Below, in pieces: positions 18,140-26,601 of a stretch of 64,000 nt of DNA. A program made the translations under genes and the position numbers. The notes below the pieces were generated by a model that saw nothing but the letters and a program-made list of their open reading frames with translations, searched no databases and was not told the DNA's origin. Every line of letters begins with the position of its first letter. The first letter of the stretch is position 1. Origin of the DNA: Chitinophagales bacterium (GTDB taxonomy: Bacteria > Bacteroidota > Bacteroidia > Chitinophagales > JADIYW01). The stretch covers positions 55,854 to 119,853 of the forward strand of contig JAMLHH010000006.1 of NCBI GenBank assembly GCA_023957215.1. The letters run 5' to 3'.

Positions 18140-18186
18140 ATCGTCCATCCAATTTTCACATTTACTAATTTTCACATTTTTACATT

Positions 18187-18606
18187 TCATTTCAGTTCTT
18201 CCGGTTCAAATTGAAACTCAGTTTCAGATAATCTCCAAGAAGTCAAAACATCAGATTTGCCGTCCATGACCGATACAATGATATAAGAGAAAAAAGGCAC
18301 TGCCTGTTTCAAATCATGTTCGGATGGTTTTGCTGGATGCTGAGGGTGCGAGTGATACACCCCTATCAAAGTGATGTCTTGTTCCAAAGCATACTTTTCA
18401 GCCCTCATATAATCCAAAGGTGAGATTTCAAATCTACGTCTTTGATCTCCTTCTTTGCTATTGATGATAGGACGAGCCAGCTTTATAAAACGCTGTCCAT
18501 CCTTTTCATGTCCGTATAAAAAACCTACACATTCATTTGGAAAATCTTCCTCACCATGCTGGCGTATGACTTTTTCGGCTTCTTTACTTAAACTTGTATT
18601 ATACAT
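18187..18606 (-). CDS. JAMM/MPN+ metalloprotease (Mec+-like)
   Basis: A 139-residue zinc isopeptidase. The JAMM signature is complete: Glu in ECVGFLYG near the N terminus, then HSHPQHPAKPSEHD, which fits H-x-H-x10-D. In the actinobacterial pathway Mec+ releases cysteine from the CysO-cysteine adduct. Here it may also trim the two residues after Gly-Gly of the carrier. The start overlaps the end of the cysteine synthase gene by 8 bases, indicating translational coupling. Confidence 0.92.
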   Translation of the reverse strand: MYNTSLSKEAEKVIRQHGEEDFPNECVGFLYGHEKDGQRFIKLARPIINSKEGDQRRRFEISPLDYMRAEKYALEQDITLIGVYHSHPQHPAKPSEHDLKQAVPFFSYIIVSVMDGKSDVLTSWRLSETEFQFEPEELK

Positions 18607-19558
18607 TTTGTATTTGTTGTAATATTTCTGGGTAATTAGATGCGTGGTCGGGACAAATGGTTACGATGACACCCATATTGATTGTTTCCGCTACTTTCAA
18701 AGTGCCTGCGACATTGGCTGCTGATGAAGGACTCAATAAAACACCACTCTCTTTTGCCACTCTTCTAATCATATCATAAGATTCAAAAGTGTCAATTGTA
18801 AGATGTTGATCGGCTAAGTGTCCATCATAAATCAAAGGAATTTTTGCACTTTCCATGTGTTTCCAACCTTCCAAACCATGCATGGCGCTATCCGGTTGTA
18901 ATTCTATTAGTGAAATAAAAGGATTTAATTCTTTTAATCTACGGGAAGTTCCCACAAAAGTGCCACTTGTCCCCACACCTGATACAAAGTGAGTCACTTC
19001 GCCTTTGGTTTGTTGCCATATTTCTAATGCAGTACCATTGTAATGCGCTTTCCAATTGTTGTCATTTGCATACTGGTTCGTATAAAAATATTTTTCGGGA
19101 TGCAGGTTGGAAAGTTCTTTTGCTTTTTCTTGAGCTTCGTCTGTCGTTCCAAACTTTGAAGTATATACGATTTCTGATCCCAAAGCTTTCAATGAAGAAA
19201 GTTTTTGCTGGGAGGCATTTTCGGGAACACAAAGCGTAACAGGTATTCCAATATGGGTGCCGATACTTGCATAAGCGACGGCAGTATTGCCACTGGAAGC
19301 ATCGATGATACCTTTTTGGTAGTTGATAAGACCGGATTTATATGCTTCCAAGATAATATTGTAGGCAGCACGCGCTTTCACAGAGTTAGAAAGTTGGTTC
19401 CATTCTAACTTAGCGTAAATCTTAACCTTCGGATTTTTCTGTAAATGACTAAAGTCAAAAAGTGGCGTATTGCCAATAAAATTTGACAAGTTTTCTAACT
19501 TTTTCCAAACACTGTCTGTCTTAGTTTTTGTCAATGTGTCCGTTTCTCTTTCGTCCAT
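18599..19558 (-). CDS. cysM: Cysteine synthase, CysM-like (thiocarboxylate-dependent type)
   Basis: PLP enzyme of the beta-substituting family, 319 residues. The PLP lysine is K61 (NSVKARAA), the substrate loop is DASSGNTAVAYA, the phosphate cup is SGVGTSGTFVG, and a PSSAANVAG motif lies near the end. The stretch PDSAMHGLEGWKHM to PLIYD resembles CysM-type more than CysK-type enzymes. With a carrier and a Mec+-like protease in the same cluster, the likely reaction is transfer of carrier thiocarboxylate sulfur to an activated serine (O-phospho- or O-acetylserine). An attenuator-like leader precedes it. The acceptor specificity is not proven by sequence. Confidence 0.9.
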   Translation of the reverse strand: MDERETDTLTKTKTDSVWKKLENLSNFIGNTPLFDFSHLQKNPKVKIYAKLEWNQLSNSVKARAAYNIILEAYKSGLINYQKGIIDASSGNTAVAYASIGTHIGIPVTLCVPENASQQKLSSLKALGSEIVYTSKFGTTDEAQEKAKELSNLHPEKYFYTNQYANDNNWKAHYNGTALEIWQQTKGEVTHFVSGVGTSGTFVGTSRRLKELNPFISLIELQPDSAMHGLEGWKHMESAKIPLIYDGHLADQHLTIDTFESYDMIRRVAKESGVLLSPSSAANVAGTLKVAETINMGVIVTICPDHASNYPEILQQIQNV

Positions 19559-19570
19559 TTTATTTCAAAT

Positions 19571-19599
19571 AAAAAAAGCCCCGCTTTTGACGAGGCTTT
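19571..19599 (-). terminator. Intrinsic terminator of the cysM leader (attenuator)
   Basis: On the minus strand AAAGCCTCG pairs with CGGGGCTTT (nine pairs, one G-U) around loop TCAAAAG, followed by a run of seven T. It lies between the cysM promoter region and the start codon, only 12 bases before the ATG. It is therefore an attenuator rather than the end of a gene. The next gene upstream, nadK, ends at 19789, well before the leader. Confidence 0.88.
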
Positions 19600-19621
19600 A
19601 AAATATTTATTCTTTCTTACT

Positions 19622-19693
19622 TTATATGCCTCTTCTATCTGTTGTTATACAACAGCAACAAGTATTTGCTATTACTTTCAACATTTGAAGCAT
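19622..19693 (-). CDS. Leader peptide with four consecutive cysteine codons
   Basis: A 23-codon frame starting ATG at 19693 and ending TAA at 19622-19624; a second ATG is at 19684. Its C-terminal part reads ANTCCCCITTDRRGI, with Cys codons TGT-TGC-TGT-TGT at 19649-19660. A run of four Cys is extremely unlikely by chance, and it lies between a promoter-like box and an intrinsic terminator before a cysteine synthase gene. The inferred role is a ribosome-stalling sensor of charged tRNA-Cys. No Shine-Dalgarno is seen. The ATG follows the TATATTTG box by four bases, so the message may be leaderless. Confidence 0.8.
   Translation of the reverse strand: MLQMLKVIANTCCCCITTDRRGI
19628..19655 (-). promoter_or_regulatory. 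Pause hairpin and anti-terminator segment of the cysM leader
   Basis: On the minus strand CTGTTGT (within the Cys codons) pairs with ACAACAG around loop ATA (19639-19655). Next to it GAGGC (19628-19632) is complementary to GCCTC (19592-19596), the 5' strand of the terminator. A TAAA/TTTA pairing can extend this inside the loop. A ribosome stalled on the Cys codons would leave GAGGC free to block the terminator. A ribosome at the stop codon (19622-19624) would cover it. Confidence 0.65.
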
Positions 19694-19697
19694 AATG

Positions 19698-19705
19698 CAA
19701 ATATA
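19698..19705 (-). promoter_or_regulatory. Promoter -7 box of the cysM leader
   Basis: TATATTTG on the minus strand fits the Bacteroidota TAnnTTTG box. A -33 TTG at the standard spacing is not evident, which fits a promoter that needs an activator. Confidence 0.6.
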
Positions 19706-19722
19706 TTTATATTCTTAAAATA

Positions 19723-19748
19723 GTTATAAATAACAGTTATTTTATAAC
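19723..19748 (-). promoter_or_regulatory. Two tandem palindromes upstream of the cysM promoter
   Basis: On the plus strand GTTATAAATAAC (19723-19734) and GTTATTTTATAAC (19736-19748) are each GTTAT-N2/3-ATAAC palindromes, one base apart. They occupy the -33 region and upstream of the TATATTTG box. They could bind a dimeric regulator, but AT-rich DNA makes chance palindromes fairly common. Confidence 0.4.
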
Positions 19749-19788
19749 AAAAATTGACATTAGCTTAAAATAAAACCACTGCCTATGA

Positions 19789-20670
19789 CTAATTGCGGAT
19801 ATCTTCTCCCCACATGAGTTTGTGTCTAAGCGTATGTATATATGAATTTTCGTGCAATCTGAGCAGTTTGAAAGTAAAAGCTTCTTTTCTTACAGCGATT
19901 TTAAAACTTTCATCTACTTTTTCATATCTTGAATCGATAGAACACAAATAATTATTAGATCTTGTTTCTACTTCAAAAGACAGAATGGAAGTGTCGGGAA
20001 CGACTAAAGGGCGGGCATTCAAATTGTGTGGCGCAACAGGTGTCAAGACAAAAGCATTGGCTATCGGCATGATAATCGGCCCGTTACAGCTTAATGAATA
20101 GGCAGTAGAACCGGTAGGGGTGGCAACGATAAGGCCATCTGCCCAAAATGAATTGAGAAACTCACCATTTAGATAAGTATGTACGACTATCATAGAAGAA
20201 GTATCTGTCTTATGAAGTGTTACTTCATTGAGCCCAAAGTTTAAATCACCGAAAATTCCATTATCCGATGCATCTACATGCAACAAGACTCTTTCTTCAA
20301 TGTCATAAATGTGGTTGTGAATTGCATGGATGAGATTGTCCGTTTTTTCTTTTTGAATATCCGCCAAAAATCCCAAGCGTCCATCATTGATAGCTGCCAC
20401 AGGAATATTACTGTCTCTGATAAATTTGACACAATCGAGTATCGTGCCGTCTCCACCGATAGAGATTAGTATATCAGCTTGATGATGTAAATCTTCATGT
20501 GTGTTAAAAAGTGAAAGAGGTGGAATATCTTTGACAATGTCCTTAAATGAATGATAATAAGGTTCATATACGACAAGTTGATATCCAAGATGATATAACT
20601 TATTTAAGAGTTCAGGCAAATAGGGTAAATGCGACTCTTTGAAAACCCTGCTATATATTGCAATATTCAT
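19789..20670 (-). CDS. nadK: NAD kinase
   Basis: Phosphorylates NAD to NADP with ATP. The 293 residues have the family GGDGT motif (ISIGGDGTILDCV, near residue 73), AAINDGRLGFLAD, the conserved NE/D region (FGLNEVTLHK) and the glycine-rich DGLIVATPTGSTAYSLSCNGPI motif. The length is normal. It lies between the Omp85 gene and the cysM leader on the same strand. Its stop is about 100 bases before the cysM promoter-like box, so cysM can be transcribed independently. Confidence 0.95.
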   Translation of the reverse strand: MNIAIYSRVFKESHLPYLPELLNKLYHLGYQLVVYEPYYHSFKDIVKDIPPLSLFNTHEDLHHQADILISIGGDGTILDCVKFIRDSNIPVAAINDGRLGFLADIQKEKTDNLIHAIHNHIYDIEERVLLHVDASDNGIFGDLNFGLNEVTLHKTDTSSMIVVHTYLNGEFLNSFWADGLIVATPTGSTAYSLSCNGPIIMPIANAFVLTPVAPHNLNARPLVVPDTSILSFEVETRSNNYLCSIDSRYEKVDESFKIAVRKEAFTFKLLRLHENSYIHTLRHKLMWGEDIRN

Positions 20671-20761
20671 TTTATTAAAAATAAGTATAAAGTTAATGAT
20701 AATTGACTAATTCTCTTATGAATAGCCAAGAGATGTGTTACAAAGATATTCCGGACTGTAA

Positions 20762-22267
20762 TCAAAAAGGCAAATCCAAATGGAAAAACAAGCCTTTTTC
20801 ACCTTTTCGGTTGACTGCGTATTCAAAACGAAGTAGCTTGTCATAAAGCATCAATACGTCAATACCCACACCTCCGCCATACATCCACTTATTACGCAAA
20901 GGATTGTCTAAGGTGAAAAAACGGTCTTTTACATAACCTGCATCCAAAAAAGCTTTCACATAAAAGCTGAAAGGGAAACTTTGATTCATTTGGTCTAACT
21001 TTCTTTGAGATTTGGGTTTAAAAGCAAAATTTGCAAAATTATATCTGTATTCATTTTTCGTCAAAACATAGCTTTGCCCATCTACGACATAAAGTTCATA
21101 TCCTCTGACTATGTCTTCATCATAACCCAATCCACTTTGTATATCATAAGGTTGTTTGTAAGGGAAAGAACCTTTCACTTTTAGATAGGAAGCAGTAGAA
21201 TGTTTATTTTTTTTGTCCAAAGTAAAAAAAACCGAACCTGAAAGAGTGGCGGCGGTCATGTCGATATCCTTCTGAAGTTTTAATCCGTAATTAGTCAGAG
21301 AACCTTTTATCTCATAGCCTTCGGTCGGATATGCTTTCAATATTCTTTTATCAATGTCAAATCTATATTCTAAGGAAAAAACAGATTGTGTATTTTTCTT
21401 CTTTAAAAAGTAATCTTGATTCAAATTAGAAACTTCTTTGTCTATCCACCTAAATGCGTATCTCGCTTCTATAAAATGCCTGATGTATTTATTCTTATTG
21501 ATAATCAGTGTAGGAGCAAAGTCTATTACCTTTTTCATAAGTCTGTCTCTATAAACAAACTGTAATTTATCGTGTATCGTGTTATAAGCCATCCTTCGAC
21601 TCCGCATCATTTGCAATTCTACTATCAGACCAAGTCTGTCATTTTTGGTGAGATATGGAATATGATAATGCACTCCGAAAAGTTGGGCAAAACCCAAGCT
21701 CGCAGATACACCTATGGTTTCATTCCTACCACGGAAGTTAGACCAATTGACCAAAGCACCATATTGAATCCTATTTAAACTCCTTTTGTGATCTATCCAC
21801 CATTCGTTAAAGTTTCTGTCTGCCAATTGAAAAATAGGAATGGGAATGATATACCATTTCTCTATGACAAAAATAAACAAGTCTAAACCTTCATCATCCC
21901 AATTTTTGATATTGACTAATACATTGGTGAAAAGTTTGGTGTTGATTAAATCTCTTTGAATACGTGCCAAAGTTTTAGCCATATTTTCAACAGGCAAAGA
22001 GTCTCCGACTTTATATCCGGTTTCTCTATAAAAGACAAACCCTTTCGTTTTTCTGTTCCCAATAATACTGATCTGTTTGATTTTTACTTTTGTAGTGGTT
22101 GGCGTAGTTGTCAGATTGCTATCTGTCGTAAATTTACTACTATCCGTCTGTAAAAGAAGACTGTCGGAAGCAGATACTTTATCAGACATTAATTCTCCTT
22201 GTGCTTTTAGGGTACTAAAAGAGAAAAGTACAATCAAATTTATAATCAATACTTTATAAAGGGTCAA
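20762..22267 (-). CDS. Omp85/BamA-superfamily outer-membrane protein
   Basis: A 501-residue outer-membrane protein with a signal peptide (about 1-22, ending LKAQG). One POTRA-like domain (about 60-140) starts with KIKQISIIGNRKTKGFVFYRETGY, and a 16-strand-type barrel follows, ending in LDLPF with the terminal Phe needed for outer-membrane insertion. The GGGVGIDVLMLYDKLLRFEYA motif near the end is typical of the surface-antigen barrel. With a single POTRA it is not the main BamA; it may secrete or insert a specific partner. It has no obvious functional link to its neighbours. Confidence 0.88.
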   Translation of the reverse strand: MTLYKVLIINLIVLFSFSTLKAQGELMSDKVSASDSLLLQTDSSKFTTDSNLTTTPTTTKVKIKQISIIGNRKTKGFVFYRETGYKVGDSLPVENMAKTLARIQRDLINTKLFTNVLVNIKNWDDEGLDLFIFVIEKWYIIPIPIFQLADRNFNEWWIDHKRSLNRIQYGALVNWSNFRGRNETIGVSASLGFAQLFGVHYHIPYLTKNDRLGLIVELQMMRSRRMAYNTIHDKLQFVYRDRLMKKVIDFAPTLIINKNKYIRHFIEARYAFRWIDKEVSNLNQDYFLKKKNTQSVFSLEYRFDIDKRILKAYPTEGYEIKGSLTNYGLKLQKDIDMTAATLSGSVFFTLDKKNKHSTASYLKVKGSFPYKQPYDIQSGLGYDEDIVRGYELYVVDGQSYVLTKNEYRYNFANFAFKPKSQRKLDQMNQSFPFSFYVKAFLDAGYVKDRFFTLDNPLRNKWMYGGGVGIDVLMLYDKLLRFEYAVNRKGEKGLFFHLDLPF

Positions 22268-22347
22268 ACTACCGAGATTTGTATCTTGTGCAAAGCTATT
22301 AATAAAATGATTTTTGCCTTAATGAGCGTTCACTTTTAACTCAATGT

Positions 22348-23007
22348 TTATATATTGAGATACATCATCAAGGATTCATACCTTTCCTGATAATCGTTTT
22401 CAAGGTTGGCAGATTGAAAAACTGCCATAATTTGATATTCAAAACGCTCAAAAGTGGCTATTACTTCTTTTAAGTCGTCTTTGTCTATACTCAACGACAC
22501 AATCATATTTTCAGGGTGATTCGCTTCTGACGTGAAAACTTGTAAAATATTGGCGTGGTTACTTTCCACTAATCTTGATAGCTCTGTCAGAGAGTAGTCT
22601 ATAATTTTAATCTCCATGACTATGATACCCCCGGCTTCCTGAATATATTTATTTTGACTTAGAAAATAAACGATAGACTGACTTGAAATACAGCCTATAT
22701 ATTGTCCGTTCATATCTATTACCGGACAAATAGATAAATCCTTTAGGTTTTTATTTTTTAAGATATTAAAAATATGTTCATCAAAACTGACCGGAATCAC
22801 AGGGATGATATAATTCTCGATAAAATCGTTTTCATTATAAGCATCCAAAAGTTGAGCTTCTTTGACGATACCTACTAACTTATTTTCGGAATCTACAACG
22901 GGTAGTACATACAACAAATCTCTATGTATAACATTCAATACATCATATACTGTCTGATGTATTTTGACATTGGGTATGAGTTGATCTAAAAGTAAGTTTG
23001 CAAACAT
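22348..23007 (-). CDS. CBS domain protein
   Basis: A 219-residue cytoplasmic protein with two CBS motifs (about 8-60 and 70-125; VLPVVDSENKLVGIV and ICPVIDMNGQYIGCI). The C-terminal part (about 130-215) looks like an ACT-type or small ligand-binding domain. Paired CBS domains bind adenosine nucleotides. The regulated partner is not evident from the neighbours. Confidence 0.88.
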   Translation of the reverse strand: MFANLLLDQLIPNVKIHQTVYDVLNVIHRDLLYVLPVVDSENKLVGIVKEAQLLDAYNENDFIENYIIPVIPVSFDEHIFNILKNKNLKDLSICPVIDMNGQYIGCISSQSIVYFLSQNKYIQEAGGIIVMEIKIIDYSLTELSRLVESNHANILQVFTSEANHPENMIVSLSIDKDDLKEVIATFERFEYQIMAVFQSANLENDYQERYESLMMYLNI

Positions 23008-23175
23008 ATTTAGCCTTTTTTAAATAAAATGCAATGACAAAAATTTGGTTTATCACACATTTTTATGAAATATAGTAAAAACTACGTGAATATTACAAAT
23101 ATATTGTGCGCTTTGTAACAAAATATAGCTATTGAGTACTGCTATACGGGAGTTTCTATGATGTTTTGCCGGTTT

Positions 23176-23712
23176 CTAACCAAAGTTTTTCCACATCATC
23201 GACTCTTGTGGCATAGGACTTCGTTCTATATATTTGGCATTGGCTTTTTTGTTATAAAAGTTTTTGATACTACCTTCTACTACAAAATAAATCAATTGAC
23301 CAACGGGCATTCCTGCATACACTCTGACAGGTTTAATACAAGAAATTTCTAAAGTCCAATGATTACAGAAACCCACATCACCTTTACCGGCGGTGGCGTG
23401 AATATCAATACCCAGACGACCGATAGAAGATTTACCTTCCAAAAAAGGAACATGCGCATGAGATTCCGTATATTCTAATGTTGAACCCAAATAAAGTGTA
23501 CCCGGCTGTATGACAAAACCTTCTTCCGGAATTTCAAATCTTTCAATGTGATTGCTTTTCTTAGCATCTAAAATTTCCTCTGTATAAACAGCTAAATGTT
23601 TACTCAAGTGTACATCGTAAGAGTTGGTTCCCAAAGCCTTGATGTCAAACGGTTCTATAACGATATTTCCTATTTCTATTTCTTCTAAAATACTTTTGTC
23701 GGTGAGTATCAT
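23176..23712 (-). CDS. dcd: dCTP deaminase
   Basis: Deaminates dCTP to dUTP for thymidylate synthesis. The 178-residue trimeric-dUTPase-fold enzyme has the motifs TNSYDVHLS, FLEGKSSIGRLGIDIHATAGKGDVGF (Ser-Ser-x-Gly-Arg and catalytic Glu) and GMPVGQLIYF. The length is normal. The tail is short, so a mono-functional dCTP deaminase is more likely than the bifunctional dCTP deaminase/dUTPase, although this cannot be settled here. Confidence 0.94.
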   Translation of the reverse strand: MILTDKSILEEIEIGNIVIEPFDIKALGTNSYDVHLSKHLAVYTEEILDAKKSNHIERFEIPEEGFVIQPGTLYLGSTLEYTESHAHVPFLEGKSSIGRLGIDIHATAGKGDVGFCNHWTLEISCIKPVRVYAGMPVGQLIYFVVEGSIKNFYNKKANAKYIERSPMPQESMMWKNFG

Positions 23713-23789
23713 CTATGATTTTTTTGCTAAAGTAATTAAATGGAATGAATAATTAGGAGTTGCAAGATGATAGATGCAATAGAAAGTAA

Positions 23790-23826
23790 ACTTTTCCTTC
23801 GGGTGTTTTAGTCTTTTGAATTTTAT
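23790..23826 (-). repeat. Remnant tail repeat, copy 1
   Basis: Reads KIQKTKTPEGKVYF on the minus strand. It closely matches the segment at 26877-26913 (KIQKTKTPEGKVYYSK then stop) in the same orientation. Both appear to be the C-terminal end of one lost gene. The reading frame here runs on without the stop, so it is a fragment. Confidence 0.5.
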
Positions 23827-23869
23827 TAGTACCACTTTGAGATGTTCACCAAAATTTAGATGACATGTC

Positions 23870-24269
23870 TTAGTACAAAAAGCCAAATAGCCACAATGGG
23901 ATATGATTGTTAAAACCATATTCGATGTTATCCAATGCTAAGTAGGCATTTTTTATACCTGATATCTGTTTTTCTCCTTTATTTTGCCCCCCAATTTCAA
24001 AGGTGTATTTATCATCAATGCGAAAGTCGGCTTTCTTTGATAATTCTACGGGGTGCTTGTGTTTGAGTTGATTGGCAAAAAAGATTTCTCTCACATTGCC
24101 TATATCTACTTTTTCTCCTCGTAATGCATACATTAAATTAGAGTTTTCTAAAAATATTTTATCTGGCTTCTGCAATCTTGTCACTCCTTTCACGTTTTGA
24201 TATGCTTCAAAAATGAGTTGTGCCTCATGCATGTTAAAAAGATAAGTCAATAAAGTTTCTCTATTAATA
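23870..24269 (-). pseudogene. AAA ATPase with DUF4143, 3' fragment
   Basis: C-terminal part of a DUF4143 ATPase: NRETLLTYLFNMHEAQLIFEAY through KYTFEIGGQNKGEKQISG to GFNNHIPLWLFGFLY and a stop. The DUF4143 domain carries a nuclease-like fold in this family. It is cut from its 5' part (25826-26527) by the IS element; the apparent extra 12 residues before NRETLL come from the element end. Without the P-loop half it cannot work as an ATPase. Confidence 0.9.
24266..24269 (+). repeat. Target-site duplication, left
   Basis: AATA immediately outside the left inverted repeat, matching AATA at 25826-25829. Four-base duplications fit the IS1380 family. Confidence 0.6.
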
Positions 24270-25825
24270 CCTAAATTCCGCAAGCGTTATTCACAATAAC
24301 CTCTTGAAAGCTTCATAAATAAAGGCTTGCAGAAGCTGCAAGCCTTCCAATGTTTTTCACTACTTTAGTGATATGTACAAAACATCGAATTCAAATATAA
24401 GTTCTTTTGGCGGAATAGCAATGATTCACCACCTGTTTCTAAGCATGGAGTTGCAGATTTCATAAATAACGAGCTGGGTAGCAGAGGCATACAGGCAAAA
24501 TACGATTATTCTGATATCCTGTTAAGCTCAATCTACACAACATTTTGTGGTGGGAGTGCAACCGAAGATGTTAACTACATTCGAGAAAACACACTTAATC
24601 ATCTGAAAGGAATCGAAATTCCATCAGCAGATACAATTCTAAGAGCAAATAAAGAATTGTCTGTTGATTGTGATTTTCTACAAACCGATACAGGTAAAGA
24701 GAATAAAGTCAATATCAACACTCGTATGAATCGCTTTTTATTGCGGGCAATCGAATTTAAACAGATTGACTCCTCCAGATAAGACGCAGTAACCCATGAT
24801 TATGACAACCAATTCCTCCGGCTGAAAAATACGATGCAACCTACAGTTATAAAGGGGCACGAGGATATTTCTCTGGTGTTGCAACCATCGGGAATGTTCC
24901 CTTTTCGATTGAAGGCAGAAATGGAAACTGCAACGTGAAGACCGAGCAACTTGCTACTCATAAAAGGAATATTGAGTTATTAAAAGCAGAAGGTATCCAT
25001 CCACAAAGAGCACGGATGGACAGTGGTTCTTACATCAAAGAAGTAACCGATTTTTTCCATCAGATGGGTACTCACTTTTTCATCAGAGCCAATCAATCTG
25101 AAAATCTCTTGTCTGCAATTTCTAAATTAGAAAATTGGAATAGCTGTACGATTGGAATTGAAAACTATCAAACCAATAGTATGGGATATAACTTCGGAAA
25201 GCATGCCCATCGTATAATTGCTTATAGGCAACCCAATTCTACAGAACGGAAACCAATACTTTTACTGGTGATAACACAGTTATCTATTCATCATCACCAA
25301 TGACTGGGCGATTTCTGAACGAGACGCCATCATTTTCTACAATAAAGAGAAAGGGCAGTGAACGTGTGTTTGACATTTCAAAACAATGACTTCAACTGGA
25401 AATACATGCCTCATAGTGACTTAGGTATAATACCGTTTACCTAATCATTATGGCTTTTTGCTATAACCTTTATCGGTTCATTATAAACTCATTTGTTGGT
25501 CTGGTAGGGGATAGATACTTCTTCAAGGTTAAAGAAGTTTATTTTTAGAGTCATTTGTATTCCTCTTAAAATAGTCAAAACTGGCGAAGAACTTACTACA
25601 AGTTTGCCACTAAAAACGAGAAACTGATTGAAATGATTAACTCGGCAATAAATGATTTAATCTAAACAAAAGCTCTCCTGATTAGCTTATCGACAGAACT
25701 GGGTAGGGGAAGTTGTGTTCAAAATTGATTTTAGGATACCAAGCCCATACCAAACCTACTCGCAGGGTAAAAACCTACTTGTAAAATAAATCAGCTAACC
25801 AAAAATTAGTCGTGCGGAATTTAGG
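24270..25825 (+). mobile_element. IS1380-like insertion sequence, defective
   Basis: An element of about 1556 bp. The ends CCTAAATTCCGCA (24270-24282) and its exact reverse complement (25813-25825) form 13-bp terminal inverted repeats, bordered by AATA duplications. Inside is a broken DDE transposase on the plus strand. It sits in the ATPase gene. The size is close to the usual 1.6-1.7 kb of the family. Confidence 0.85.
24375..25666 (+). pseudogene. IS1380-family transposase, multiply frameshifted
   Basis: Recognisable pieces in different frames: an N-terminal part (SKHGVADFINNELGSRG, DILLSSIYTTFCGGSATED), a middle part (YKGARGYFSGVATIGNVPF, then 24935-25303 with RARMDSGSYIKEVTDFF holding a catalytic Asp) and an end (YYKFATKNEKLIEMINSAI). 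There are at least three frame breaks (near 24440, 24780 and 25285) and several stops towards the end. The element cannot move by itself. Confidence 0.85.
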
Positions 25826-26527
25826 AATAATATAAAGTAGCTGTTTTAATTTTACTACATAAGCAGGCTGAATTTTGCGCAATAATGGTAGCTCAACCTC
25901 CAGGATAGTATTGACAACTTCTTGTAATTGAGTGTAGTAAAGCCTATTGTTTTCTTTAAAAATAGGGTAGTATCCTTTGGTGAGATACTTTTCGAAATAT
26001 TTTAAAGGCTTTATTTCTTTTAGAATGTTTTGTGAAATCTCTAAATGATTACTTAGAATGTCTTTCAATGTATAAATCTGGAAATCAGTGCCAGTTACTA
26101 AATTTAAGTATTCACGAAAAGAAAGTCCTTGCATTTCATACATTACTGCACGGCGGCTTAAATCTGCTCTTGAATTTAATATTTCAAGTAAAGAAGACCC
26201 TGTAAAAACAACCTTTAATTCCGGATAGTCGTCATAGATGTTTTTGATTTCGATTGACCAGTCTGGATATTTGTGTACTTCATCGAGAAATAGATATTTA
26301 CCACCGTGTTTTACAAATTGATCTACAAGCATAACTAAACGGTTGTCGCTAAACCATATATCATCCAAACTTACATAAAGTACAGTGTTTAATTCTTTTG
26401 ATAAATTTTGCTTAATGTATTGCAACATTAATGTTGTTTTTCCAATGCCTCTTGGACCTCTAATTCCAATTAATTGTGTATCCCAATCAAAATCAGAAAT
26501 GCAACTACGGACAAAGTCCATATTCAT
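25826..26527 (-). pseudogene. AAA ATPase with DUF4143, 5' fragment
   Basis: N-terminal half of the ATPase, starting MNMDFVRSC. Walker A is GPRGIGKTTL (about residue 25), Walker B is YLFLDEVHKY (about residue 80), and sensor FTGSSLLEI follows. The frame runs into the IS and stops at 25775, so any protein gains about 16 foreign residues. Proteins of this type are widespread in Bacteroidota accessory regions and are poorly understood. Joining the two parts after removing the element and one AATA gives an in-frame but shortened junction (LLYII-NRETLL). Confidence 0.88.
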
Positions 26528-26601
26528 TCGTGCTACTTTTCGTTATGATTTTTCAATTAAGCTTAACATAACGAGTTTCTTTTTTTACAAAGATATTAAA
26601 A

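Noticed and set aside
23713..23919. 68-codon minus-strand frame next to dcd
   Set aside because: Overlaps the ATPase fragment end and the tail repeat; it reads the tail repeat in a different frame from KIQKTKTPEGKVY. Not a credible gene.
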